Origin: an uncultured Erysipelotrichaceae bacterium
Lineage (GTDB): Bacteria; Bacillota_I; Bacilli_A; Erysipelotrichales; Erysipelotrichaceae
DNA: 5,436 nucleotides
Direction of reading: 5' to 3'
Assembly: GCA_937893225.1 (NCBI GenBank)
Contig: CALBJM010000250.1
Location: forward strand, 1 to 5,436
Of the stretch, positions 1-5,436 are shown piece by piece. Below the pieces are notes generated by a model. That model searched no databases. It was not told the DNA's origin and was given only the letters and a program-made list of their open reading frames with translations. Every line of letters begins with the position of its first letter. The stretch's first letter is position 1. A program made the translations under genes and the position numbers.

Positions 1-497
1 TGCAGTGTTCTCTCATCAACCACACTATCACAAATCATACGTCCATATTCTCTATTATTTGCTGCTAAATGCTTTAAAGAAGTACCAATTTTCTTTTCTT
101 GTACCCCTTGGATATATGCCGCAGCTAATTCACCGCTCAAAACAGGATCTTCCGCAAAATATTCAAAATTTCGGCCACATAACGGACTACGTTTATGATT
201 GATACCAGGCCCTAAAAGTATGTCTGTTCCAGATTCTATGCATTCTTCTGCTAGCATATTTCCAAATTCGCGCATCAACGAACGATCAAAACTGCAACCT
301 ATTAAAGAGGCTGTAGGAAATGCTGTAGCTGGCTTTGCTTGTGGAAAACCTAAAGAATCATCTATTTCAATACGCAATCCATTCGGTCCATCATGCATCG
401 AAAAAGATTTATATGGTGTATTTTTATAGCCATTAGAATGCCACTTATCTTTTCCTTGAAACAAAAGCGCTTTTTGTTTTCTTGTTAGATCACTCAT
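1..497 (-). CDS. Glycoside hydrolase family 3 (beta-glucosidase type), N-terminal fragment
   Basis: This is the first 165 residues of a cytoplasmic-looking (no signal peptide) GH3 enzyme, which would hydrolyse beta-linked glucosides, xylosides or related sugars. Visible family motifs are MHDGPNGLR at residues 34-42, with the substrate-contacting Asp36 region, then GPGIN at 96-100, PLCGRNFEYFAEDP at 105-118 and LKHLAANNRE at 141-150, with the Lys142-His143 pair. The CGRNFEYFxEDP form is typical of beta-glucosidase/xylosidase-type GH3 proteins rather than of NagZ. The catalytic nucleophile Asp lies further on, outside the window, so activity and specificity cannot be judged. The start is the first in-frame ATG after a stop codon. 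It overlaps the stop of the glycosyltransferase gene as ATGA, and only a weak GAG-like purine tract precedes it, so translation is probably coupled to the upstream gene. The family call is firm; the substrate is unknown. Confidence 0.93.
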   Translation of the reverse strand, partial: MSDLTRKQKALLFQGKDKWHSNGYKNTPYKSFSMHDGPNGLRIEIDDSLGFPQAKPATAFPTASLIGCSFDRSLMREFGNMLAEECIESGTDILLGPGINHKRSPLCGRNFEYFAEDPVLSGELAAAYIQGVQEKKIGTSLKHLAANNREYGRMICDSVVDERTL

Positions 498-1783
498 ACA
501 ATTTTTCTCATATTTTCTAACATTTTATTGACCATTTTATTAAAAACTTCGTTTTTTTCTTCTGTTAATCCATCAAATACGATATCTTCTAAATCATTTA
601 ATGCTTCACGAATATCTTTATGAATTTCCTCTGCATTTTTATCTAGCGCGATAAATGTCTTACTATCTTTAATGTCCATCGCTACCATATTTTTCAAACT
701 CAATTTTGTGATAATAATTGAAACATTGATAGAAGATATTCCAGTAAAGTCAGCAATATCATCTACACTAATTGAACTATCCGCATCGATCAATGCTGAC
801 AATACCTTGATTTCATTCAAACTCATGTCATATTGTGTTGCCACAACATTTAGCTTTTGTTCAAATGCTTTATTCACATAATATGCAAAAGCTAACATTG
901 TATCTTTTCCACTCTTGTACTTTGCACGAATTCTCTCCGTACCAAGTTTTTTTACACCAGGTAATACACCAATTGCAGAACCATCTTTTGCTCCATCAAT
1001 TAAAAAACTTGTAATATGCAAACGATCTTTACGATACTGTTTTTCATCAAGTATGTTTTTATAAAAATTGTTGTAATATGTGAAAACATTTGTCTTCATT
1101 TGATACAATTTTTGTAAAGACATCCCCTGATTCACTAATGAACCTTCTGTCTTTACATAATAATACACAGGTCTTTTTAATAAAGCTATTGTATTGACAT
1201 GCAGCAAATACTCTAAATTAAATATGAAATCTTCCGCAAACTTCACATCTTCTTGCATTTTTAAACCATATTGCTTAAATATACTTGTTTTATACAATTT
1301 ATTCCACAATACACCATAATAAAAATCTGCAGGACTCATCATCATAAACTGTGCATAATCTTGCAAAGACAAACTATTAGCTCCATCTATGCTGCCTTGA
1401 ATCGCTACATTTTCACCGACAACACGATAAAAATAAGCAACACACAAATCTGCTTGATTTTCTTCCAAAGAACGCACAAGCATCTTTGTTGCATCACTTG
1501 TAATCCAATCATCCGCATCTAAAAATTGTACATATTCTCCTTTCACCAGTTGCAAAGCAGTATTTCTAGCTGCTGAAACCCCACCATTTTCTTTATGCAC
1601 GACACATAAACGAGAATCTTCGCTAGCTAATTGGTCTAAAATTTGTGAAGATCGATCTTTTGATCCATCGTCTACCGCAATAACTTCTAAATCTTTATAT
1701 TCTTGATCTAAAATACTGCGAATACATCTTTCAATACACTTTTCTGCATTATATACAGGAACAATGACACTCACTTTTGGCAT
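494..1783 (-). CDS. Family 2 glycosyltransferase fused to a C-terminal MarR-like winged-helix domain
   Basis: The protein has 429 residues. The N-terminal part (about 1-235) is a GT-A fold GT2 enzyme that would transfer a sugar from a nucleotide-sugar donor. It has VSVIVPVYNAE at 4-14, VDDGSKDRS at 37-45, ENGGVSAARN at 65-74, the metal-binding DADD at 89-92 (DXD motif), and a WNKLYK segment near 160-165 followed by AED at 183-185, near the usual catalytic-base position. No membrane helix is evident. The C-terminal part (about 296-429) reads as a full MarR fold: a leading helix, YDMSLNEIKVLSAL, a helix-turn-helix at about 338-361 (ISVDDIADFTGISSINVSII), a wing at about 368-380, and closing dimerisation helices with GLTEEKNEVFNKMVNKML. 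The usual wing Asp-x-Arg is replaced by a lysine/aspartate-rich turn, and the recognition helix is rather hydrophobic, so DNA binding is not certain. ATG 1783 was preferred to GTG 1801 because a good ribosome binding site precedes it and the GT2 core starts at once. The gene is followed by the GH3 gene with a 4-base overlap. GT2 is firm; the MarR assignment comes from reading the pattern. Confidence 0.88.
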   Translation of the reverse strand: MPKVSVIVPVYNAEKCIERCIRSILDQEYKDLEVIAVDDGSKDRSSQILDQLASEDSRLCVVHKENGGVSAARNTALQLVKGEYVQFLDADDWITSDATKMLVRSLEENQADLCVAYFYRVVGENVAIQGSIDGANSLSLQDYAQFMMMSPADFYYGVLWNKLYKTSIFKQYGLKMQEDVKFAEDFIFNLEYLLHVNTIALLKRPVYYYVKTEGSLVNQGMSLQKLYQMKTNVFTYYNNFYKNILDEKQYRKDRLHITSFLIDGAKDGSAIGVLPGVKKLGTERIRAKYKSGKDTMLAFAYYVNKAFEQKLNVVATQYDMSLNEIKVLSALIDADSSISVDDIADFTGISSINVSIIITKLSLKNMVAMDIKDSKTFIALDKNAEEIHKDIREALNDLEDIVFDGLTEEKNEVFNKMVNKMLENMRKIV

Positions 1784-1790
1784 ATAACTT

Positions 1791-1798
1791 CCATCCTT
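1791..1798 (-). promoter_or_regulatory. Ribosome binding site deciding the glycosyltransferase start
   Basis: AAGGATGG lies 7 bases before ATG 1783. It supports that start over the in-frame GTG at 1801, which sits just upstream of the site and has no ribosome binding site of its own. Confidence 0.7.
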
Positions 1799-1806
1799 CA
1801 CTTCTT

Positions 1807-1834
1807 AGTATCATGATACCACGCCCTTTTCCAA
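1807..1834 (-). promoter_or_regulatory. Putative promoter of the GT2-MarR/GH3 operon
   Basis: On the minus strand TTGGAA (1834-1829) and GATACT (1812-1807) are separated by 16 bases and resemble sigma-70-type -35 and -10 boxes. Transcription would start near 1800, giving a leader of about 17 bases that carries the AAGGATGG ribosome binding site. The -35 box overlaps the tail of the preceding terminator. Both boxes are imperfect, so this is a moderate call; the operon could also be reached by read-through from the lipoprotein unit. Confidence 0.45.
1808..1819. promoter_or_regulatory. Perfect 12-base palindrome, candidate operator
   Basis: GTATCATGATAC is a perfect inverted repeat that covers most of the presumed -10 box of the GT2-MarR gene, 25-36 bases before its start codon. 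Palindromes of this kind overlapping a promoter are typical targets of dimeric winged-helix repressors, and the gene immediately downstream encodes a MarR-like domain. Autoregulation is an inference; no second copy was noticed in this window. Confidence 0.4.
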
Positions 1835-1862
1835 AGAAAAATAGTGTGATACACACACTATT
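1833..1862 (-). terminator. Rho-independent terminator of the lipoprotein/membrane-protein operon
   Basis: Read on the minus strand, a 9-bp stem (AATAGTGTG pairing with CACACTATT) encloses a 5-base loop, TGTAT, and runs into a T-rich tract (TTTTTCTTT). The stem contains the TAG stop codon of the small membrane protein gene (1860-1858). The stem is AT-rich, so termination may be partial, allowing some read-through into the glycosyltransferase operon 50-75 bases on. Confidence 0.65.
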
Positions 1863-2142
1863 GCTCTTGAGATTCTTCGCCCTTTGTTTCGGCTGGTGTT
1901 TCTTCATTTTTCTTAGGCACATATGGCGCTAAACCAACTACTAAGCCAAGTCCTAAAGACAAAACGTACGCAAAGCCTTTTGAAATGCAATACGCAGCTG
2001 CTACAATCACAAGCAGCACACCTATGCCTACTTTTACATATGCAGTAGTTGTTCTTTTTTCTACATCCAAAAAATCACTGCTCAATGCACCAACAATAAA
2101 TCCAAGCACAACGCAACCCAACATCAAAATGACCAATTTCAT
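1858..2142 (-). CDS. Small membrane protein of unknown function
   Basis: This is a 94-residue protein that I do not recognise. It is mostly hydrophobic, with candidate membrane segments at about 3-21, 36-53 and 55-75, and a hydrophilic Glu-rich tail from about 77 (PKKNEETPAETKGEESQEQ). The first segment, MKLVILMLGCVVLGFIVGAL, could be a membrane anchor; a Cys at position 10 lacks a proper lipobox spacing, so a lipoprotein is unlikely. The Lys pair before the tail suggests that the C-terminus faces the cytoplasm. It starts 10 bases after the lipoprotein gene stop and has a strong AGGAGA ribosome binding site overlapping that stop codon, so the two are very likely co-transcribed and translationally linked. 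It is followed directly by a terminator. A partner role with the lipoprotein is inference from gene order only. Confidence 0.82.
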   Translation of the reverse strand: MKLVILMLGCVVLGFIVGALSSDFLDVEKRTTTAYVKVGIGVLLVIVAAAYCISKGFAYVLSLGLGLVVGLAPYVPKKNEETPAETKGEESQEQ

Positions 2143-2148
2143 ATTCTA

Positions 2149-2154
2149 TCTCCT
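2149..2154 (-). promoter_or_regulatory. Ribosome binding site overlapping the lipoprotein stop codon
   Basis: AGGAGA, 6 bases before ATG 2142, shares bases with the TAG stop (2155-2153) of the preceding gene. Ribosomes finishing the lipoprotein end on this site, which favours coupled translation of the two proteins. It is also the best Shine-Dalgarno sequence in the window, showing that the organism does use them. Confidence 0.75.
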
Positions 2155-3517
2155 ACTTTTCCGTATATGTAACCCATTCATTATTTCCAGCTATCCATTC
2201 ATTGTCACCGATTTTATACCAAGTATACCCATCCGCATCTGATTTTTCAAAAACATCATATGTAGTCAAAGAAGCAACTCCAACTTTATCTGCACTTAGT
2301 GAAGGTGTTTTTCGAATATTCAATGTAGAAATATTGACGTTTACTGTACCGATGACAGTTTCACTTTCTTCTTTTTCTTCCACATTGGCAGCTTTAACAG
2401 GTGTATCACAGCTTTGTTCTGAAAAAATCGCATTTGTTAATTTTCCATTTTTACTAGCATCTATATTTAAGATACCAGCCTTTCCATCATTACAAACCCA
2501 TGCTTTACCTTCATAAATTGCAGAAGCAGAATCAAACAAAAAATCCGTTACTTCTTCTCCATTTGCATTGATATAAGCCCATTTACCATTCCTATTTTGT
2601 ACAGGACAATATCCATTTTCAAAATATCCTACACTTTTATATTGATATTCAGTGATAGCTTTACCACTTCTTGCATCTATTACCGCAAGTTTTTTATCAT
2701 TATCTGTCTTTTGATAACAAGAATAAAATCCATTCACAAATGTGCCATAAGATTTCACATTCACTTCTGAAGGAACCTCACTAATAATATTCCCTTGTTT
2801 ATCAATCACAACTTGTTTTAATGGCTCGTTATTTGAATTCACTTTTTCAGCAAAACACATATCACCAATAGGCACATCACATTCTTCAAATCCATAACCA
2901 GCTGCATCTTCCCCAGCTTTATTTTTTAAGTGATATAGAATACCAATTTTTCCATTCTTTATAGCAATTTGATCAAAAACTTGATTTCCATCATACGGAT
3001 GTAAAATAAGTTCTTGCGCAGCTATTTCATCTTGCGATGTAAAAGAAGCATTTAATATGTACGCCTTTTCATTCGATACGCGTGTTCCATAAACGATTGA
3101 AAAATAATTTTCATCACTTTTCTTTCTACCATACGCTGCTACAATTCCTTCTGAAAGATACGTGTCTTCTAGCTTATCAGGAGTTGTATATAACAAATTT
3201 CCATCATAATCATAGATCATTTGTATATCATCTTTTTGCAAAAGCAACGCATTATCTGTATACCCAGTATCTCCAAATTGATTCAAGGTACCATTTTGAT
3301 TTTCAAGCATTGCTGCTTCTCTTTCACCATTCCGTATAGTCTGTTGCGAAAATGGCACTAAAGCTTGCAAAGATGATATTTCTATTTCCGGAAGTACGTG
3401 CCACGTGTGAATCGTTTCTTTTACAGAAGAAGATGCATGGGTATCTTTTTGCATACACCCATTAAGACACAAAGTTGACACACTCAAAAAAGCAGCTCCT
3501 ATTTTTTTCATATCCAT
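2153..3517 (-). CDS. Lipoprotein with WG repeats and a C-terminal bacterial SH3 domain
   Basis: The protein has 454 residues. A lipoprotein signal peptide is visible: MDMKKIGAAFLSVSTLCLNGC, with lipobox LNGC and the lipidated Cys at 21, so the protein should be anchored on the outer face of the membrane. Residues about 95-355 form repeated beta-rich units in the style of WG repeats; the clearest are KLAVIDARSGKAITEYQY near 276-293, NGKWAYINANGEEVTDFLFDSA at 310-331 and GKAGILNI at 345-352. After an acidic linker (about 379-387, EEKEESETV), an SH3b domain fills about 389-454, with LNIRKTPS at 399-406 and WYKIGDNEWIA at 433-443. SH3b domains usually bind cell-wall peptide or glycan, so a wall-facing binding or sensing role is plausible. 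No catalytic motif is visible. An alternative start is Met3 (3511). No Shine-Dalgarno sequence precedes either start. The small membrane protein gene follows 10 bases later. Confidence 0.9.
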   Translation of the reverse strand: MDMKKIGAAFLSVSTLCLNGCMQKDTHASSSVKETIHTWHVLPEIEISSLQALVPFSQQTIRNGEREAAMLENQNGTLNQFGDTGYTDNALLLQKDDIQMIYDYDGNLLYTTPDKLEDTYLSEGIVAAYGRKKSDENYFSIVYGTRVSNEKAYILNASFTSQDEIAAQELILHPYDGNQVFDQIAIKNGKIGILYHLKNKAGEDAAGYGFEECDVPIGDMCFAEKVNSNNEPLKQVVIDKQGNIISEVPSEVNVKSYGTFVNGFYSCYQKTDNDKKLAVIDARSGKAITEYQYKSVGYFENGYCPVQNRNGKWAYINANGEEVTDFLFDSASAIYEGKAWVCNDGKAGILNIDASKNGKLTNAIFSEQSCDTPVKAANVEEKEESETVIGTVNVNISTLNIRKTPSLSADKVGVASLTTYDVFEKSDADGYTWYKIGDNEWIAGNNEWVTYTEK

Positions 3518-3524
3518 AATAAGT

Positions 3525-3530
3525 ATTATA
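3525..3530 (-). promoter_or_regulatory. -10 box of the lipoprotein operon
   Basis: On the minus strand a perfect TATAAT ends 7 bases before ATG 3517. With normal spacing transcription would begin at about 3518, at or one base before the start codon, so the message would be leaderless. A matching -35 box is poor: only a T-rich stretch is present about 16-17 bases upstream. Confidence 0.6.
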
Positions 3531-3531
3531 G

Positions 3532-3543
3532 TATAATTATAAA
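3532..3543 (+). promoter_or_regulatory. -10 box(es) of the Mrr-like gene
   Basis: TATAAT (3532-3537) is followed directly by TATAAA (3538-3543). Starts from these would fall near 3544 or 3550, leaving a leader of only about 9 or 3 bases before ATG 3553, with no Shine-Dalgarno sequence. No convincing -35 box is visible. The first box forms one arm of the palindrome ATTATAGTATAAT (3525-3537) whose other arm is the opposing promoter's -10 box. Confidence 0.55.
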
Positions 3544-3552
3544 AATTAAAAA

Positions 3553-4485
3553 ATGATGAATGGAATTAGTTACGAAAATTATTGTGCACATTGGTTAAAA
3601 AGAAACGGATATCACAATATCCAACTCACAAAAGCTTCTCGAGATCAAGGCATTGATATATTGGCAACCAAGCGAGGAAAACTATACGGTTTTCAATGCA
3701 AATACTATAGTTCTACAGTAGGCAATGATGCTGTACAGCAAGCTTTTTCAGGTACTGCCTATTATGGTTGCGACATTGCTTGTGTCATCACAAACACCAA
3801 TTTTTCAAAAGATGCTATAGAACTAGCTGAAGAAACAGATGTTTTATTATTTCCGAATATTGATCCAGATGCAGATAGCCTTCTACATCGTTTATTCAAC
3901 GTTATAGTATTTCTTTTCATAAGTATCGGGATAGTGATATTATTTTATGAAAGTCGTTTAACGCAATACAATGATACAATCGTTTTAGCCTCTATTTCGC
4001 TGATTTTGTCATCTATTCTTGCATTATTTACGAATGCACATCTCATCATTGCTTACTTGTCTTCTTTTCTTTCTTTTTGCTCCTTACTTCTTTTTTATAA
4101 AGAAAATCTACAAAACATATGGTTATTCAGCCTACTGCTGTTTCATTTTTGTTTAGATTGCAAAGCACTAAAAAAAACGATGCAAAACAATCAGAAGAAA
4201 AAAGAAGATCTACAATTAGAAACTTTGCAAGAAGCAGAACAACAAGGAAAATATATTGCTGATATTCTCAAAGATGAATTCCATACAAATATCACATGGA
4301 ATAAAACAACGATACAAAATCATACGACCATTCACACATTTCATTCTGCAAAAGATTTATCACAAGATTTTGCTTTGATGGAATATTCTTTTCAACAATA
4401 TGCTTCCTACCATCAAATTCAAAAAACTTGTTCATTCATGAAATTATCACCAAAATCCTTTACTGTTACTATAAAAGATAAATAA
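3553..4485 (+). CDS. Membrane-anchored Mrr-type restriction endonuclease-fold protein
   Basis: The protein has 310 residues. Residues about 4-101 match the Mrr catalytic domain (PD-(D/E)XK fold): YENYCAHWLKRNGY at 7-20 with Glu8, DQGID at 31-35 with catalytic Asp35, and QCK at 48-50 with Gln48 and Lys50. VGNDAVQQ (56-63) and VITNTNFSKDAIELA (78-92) complete the family signature, so the nuclease centre looks intact. Four hydrophobic helices follow at about 115-132, 141-160, 162-182 and 188-203, then a Lys-rich, probably cytoplasmic stretch (204-217), a helical segment and an unrecognised C-terminal domain (about 228-310). An even number of helices puts both ends inside the cell. Mrr-domain proteins often cut modified or foreign DNA; here the nuclease would be held at the membrane. 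No methylase or other defence gene is adjacent within the window. The start is ATG 3553 or the next codon, ATG 3556; neither has a Shine-Dalgarno sequence. Confidence 0.88.
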   Translation: MMNGISYENYCAHWLKRNGYHNIQLTKASRDQGIDILATKRGKLYGFQCKYYSSTVGNDAVQQAFSGTAYYGCDIACVITNTNFSKDAIELAEETDVLLFPNIDPDADSLLHRLFNVIVFLFISIGIVILFYESRLTQYNDTIVLASISLILSSILALFTNAHLIIAYLSSFLSFCSLLLFYKENLQNIWLFSLLLFHFCLDCKALKKTMQNNQKKKEDLQLETLQEAEQQGKYIADILKDEFHTNITWNKTTIQNHTTIHTFHSAKDLSQDFALMEYSFQQYASYHQIQKTCSFMKLSPKSFTVTIKDK

Positions 4486-4498
4486 TTTTCACATACGC

Positions 4499-4508
4499 AT
4501 TGATCAAT
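4499..4508. repeat. Short perfect palindrome between two plus-strand genes
   Basis: ATTGATCAAT is a perfect 10-base inverted repeat, 7-16 bases upstream of the TATAAT of the next gene. It could be a regulator site but is short enough to occur by chance in AT-rich DNA. No T-tract follows, so it is not a terminator. Confidence 0.25.
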
Positions 4509-4514
4509 AAAGCA

Positions 4515-4520
4515 TATAAT
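4515..4520 (+). promoter_or_regulatory. -10 box of the LTA synthase-like gene
   Basis: A perfect TATAAT ends 9 bases before ATG 4530. Transcription would begin near 4527, giving a leader of about 3 bases and no Shine-Dalgarno sequence. The best -35-like hexamer, TTCACA (4488-4493), is 21 bases away, which is too far for a standard promoter. The gene may also be reached by read-through from the Mrr-like gene, since no terminator is visible in the 44-base gap. Confidence 0.5.
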
Positions 4521-4529
4521 AGTTTGCAT

Positions 4530-5436
4530 ATGAAAAAAATTAAAGAAAACACCAATTTAATAACTTCATTGTTTCTCGTTATTATTCTTGGTATATTTTG
4601 TTGGAAACAAAGAAACACATTTTTAGTATTTGTAGACTATCCATATCTATGGATAGGAGCAGAAATCGTATTGCTCATCATCATACTTGTATCCGTTCTA
4701 ATTGAGAAAAAACAAAGACCAATCTATACAACACTATTATTTTTACTAGCACCATTGCTTATGGAATGTGCTGTAGAAATGTTAAATGGAAATATGTTAT
4801 GGGATATCGACATGTTTGGAAATGTAGTCATGAATTATCTCATTAACTTACTATTTTATGCAATTGTATATGCATGCAGTGGCAGTACAAAGATTTCCAT
4901 CCGATCCATATCCATATTGTTAGAATGCTTCGGTATAGCAAATTACTATGTCAAAAAATACAAAGGAGGTCCTTTACTTCCTTGGGATCTTACTGCAGTA
5001 ACGACTGCTGGCAACGTAGCTGGTGCTTTTTCTTTTAAAATCACAAAAGAAATCATCGTTTCAATAACGATCGTTGCTGCATTATGGAAACTATCTGTAC
5101 ATTGCATGAAAAATCCAAAAACAAAATCATATAGAATTCTACGCAGTATTTGTGTAGGCATTTTTACTTTTGTTTGCTTCATTTTTTATGGCACTGATTT
5201 CGTTGCAACTACTTTACAAGCCACACCTGATTTTTTTAATCAAACGCGCGGTTATGAAGCAAAAGGAGCCATCGCTGAATTTCTCATCAATACAAGATAT
5301 TTACACTTATCTCAACCAGATGACTATGACCCCTCAACACTTGAAAAAAATATACAAGATGAAACAGAAGAAGATGCCCCAACGATTCTAGAAACTGCTT
5401 TGCAGCACGAAGGACAAACAATAACCAAAACCCCAA
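4530..5436 (+). CDS. LTA synthase/sulfatase-family membrane protein, N-terminal part
   Basis: The reading frame is open from ATG 4530 to the right edge (302 complete codons). The visible part is a membrane domain with helices at about 11-24, 39-58, 65-84, 101-117, 175-193 and 203-222. Between them lies a segment typical of LTA-synthase-like proteins: LLECFGIANYYVKKYKGGPL at 130-149, PWDLTAVTTAGNVAGAF at 151-167. After the last helix, NQTRGYEAKGAIAEFLINTRY (237-257) and a QPDDYDP motif (262-268) match the stretch that leads from the membrane into the extracellular phosphoglycerol-transferase (alkaline phosphatase superfamily) domain. That catalytic domain, with its Thr nucleophile and metal ligands, would lie beyond the window. 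The likely role is polymerising or modifying a polyglycerolphosphate-type envelope polymer from phosphatidylglycerol, or acting as a related sulfatase-fold transferase. The specific substrate cannot be told. An Asp/Glu-rich linker (273-283) may be the junction. Confidence 0.85.
   Translation, partial: MKKIKENTNLITSLFLVIILGIFCWKQRNTFLVFVDYPYLWIGAEIVLLIIILVSVLIEKKQRPIYTTLLFLLAPLLMECAVEMLNGNMLWDIDMFGNVVMNYLINLLFYAIVYACSGSTKISIRSISILLECFGIANYYVKKYKGGPLLPWDLTAVTTAGNVAGAFSFKITKEIIVSITIVAALWKLSVHCMKNPKTKSYRILRSICVGIFTFVCFIFYGTDFVATTLQATPDFFNQTRGYEAKGAIAEFLINTRYLHLSQPDDYDPSTLEKNIQDETEEDAPTILETALQHEGQTITKTP

Noticed and set aside
199..429. Plus-strand open frame opposite the GH3 gene
   Set aside because: The minus strand carries clear GH3 motifs throughout this stretch; the plus frame has no ribosome binding site and no recognisable domain.
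1784..1801. In-frame GTG at 1801 as the start of the glycosyltransferase
   Set aside because: The ribosome binding site AAGGATGG lies downstream of this GTG and 7 bases before ATG 1783, and the GT2 core begins right after that ATG. The GTG also lies at the predicted transcription start.
1841..1861. Hairpin at the end of the small membrane protein gene as a regulator operator
   Set aside because: The repeat is palindromic with a spacer like some MarR sites, but the T-rich tract that follows on the minus strand and its place at the stop codon fit a terminator better. A dual role cannot be excluded.
2202..2516. Plus-strand open frame of about 104 codons opposite the lipoprotein gene
   Set aside because: It lies opposite the SH3b and last WG-like repeat coding region, and its protein has no recognisable feature.
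3553..4485. A complete restriction-modification system around the Mrr-like gene
   Set aside because: Neither neighbour is a methyltransferase, specificity subunit or helicase; one is a lipoprotein and the other an LTA synthase-like protein.
4946..5391. Open frames on either strand within the LTA synthase-like gene
   Set aside because: The continuous frame from 4530 encodes the family-typical membrane region and PWDL segment; the other frames overlap it without a ribosome binding site or domain.

Overview
The window is AT-rich, densely coded bacterial DNA. Its gene families point to a Gram-positive, low-GC Bacillota: an LTA-synthase-type polymerase, a lipoprotein with WG repeats and an SH3b domain, a family 2 glycosyltransferase and a family 3 glycoside hydrolase. 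A Clostridia- or Erysipelotrichia-like gut commensal would fit, but there is no rRNA or other marker in the window to fix the taxon. There is no mobile element, tRNA, CRISPR array or riboswitch that I can support. All gaps between genes are short (at most about 75 bases).

Layout. Two minus-strand units occupy the left two thirds. The leftmost unit (1-1783, read leftward) is a glycosyltransferase whose C-terminal third looks like a complete MarR-type winged-helix domain, followed by a glycoside hydrolase family 3 enzyme. Their stop and start codons overlap as ATGA, and the hydrolase runs off the left edge. The second unit (1858-3517) is a WG-repeat/SH3b lipoprotein followed 10 bases later by a small membrane protein. 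A hairpin that begins in the latter's stop codon looks like the terminator between the two units.

At 3518-3552 a very short divergent promoter region separates this unit from plus-strand genes. These are an Mrr-type restriction-endonuclease-fold protein anchored by about four membrane helices (3553-4485), and the N-terminal membrane half of an LTA-synthase/sulfatase-family protein that runs off the right edge (4530-5436).

Most of the products belong to the cell envelope or to glycan metabolism (GT2, GH3, lipoprotein, LTA synthase-like). The Mrr-like membrane nuclease is the odd one out and may be a defence or DNA-uptake-related protein. The most unusual items are the GT2-MarR fusion with a perfect palindrome in its promoter, the membrane-tethered Mrr nuclease, and three neighbouring genes that have a perfect TATAAT 7-15 bases before the ATG and no Shine-Dalgarno sequence, which suggests leaderless transcripts.
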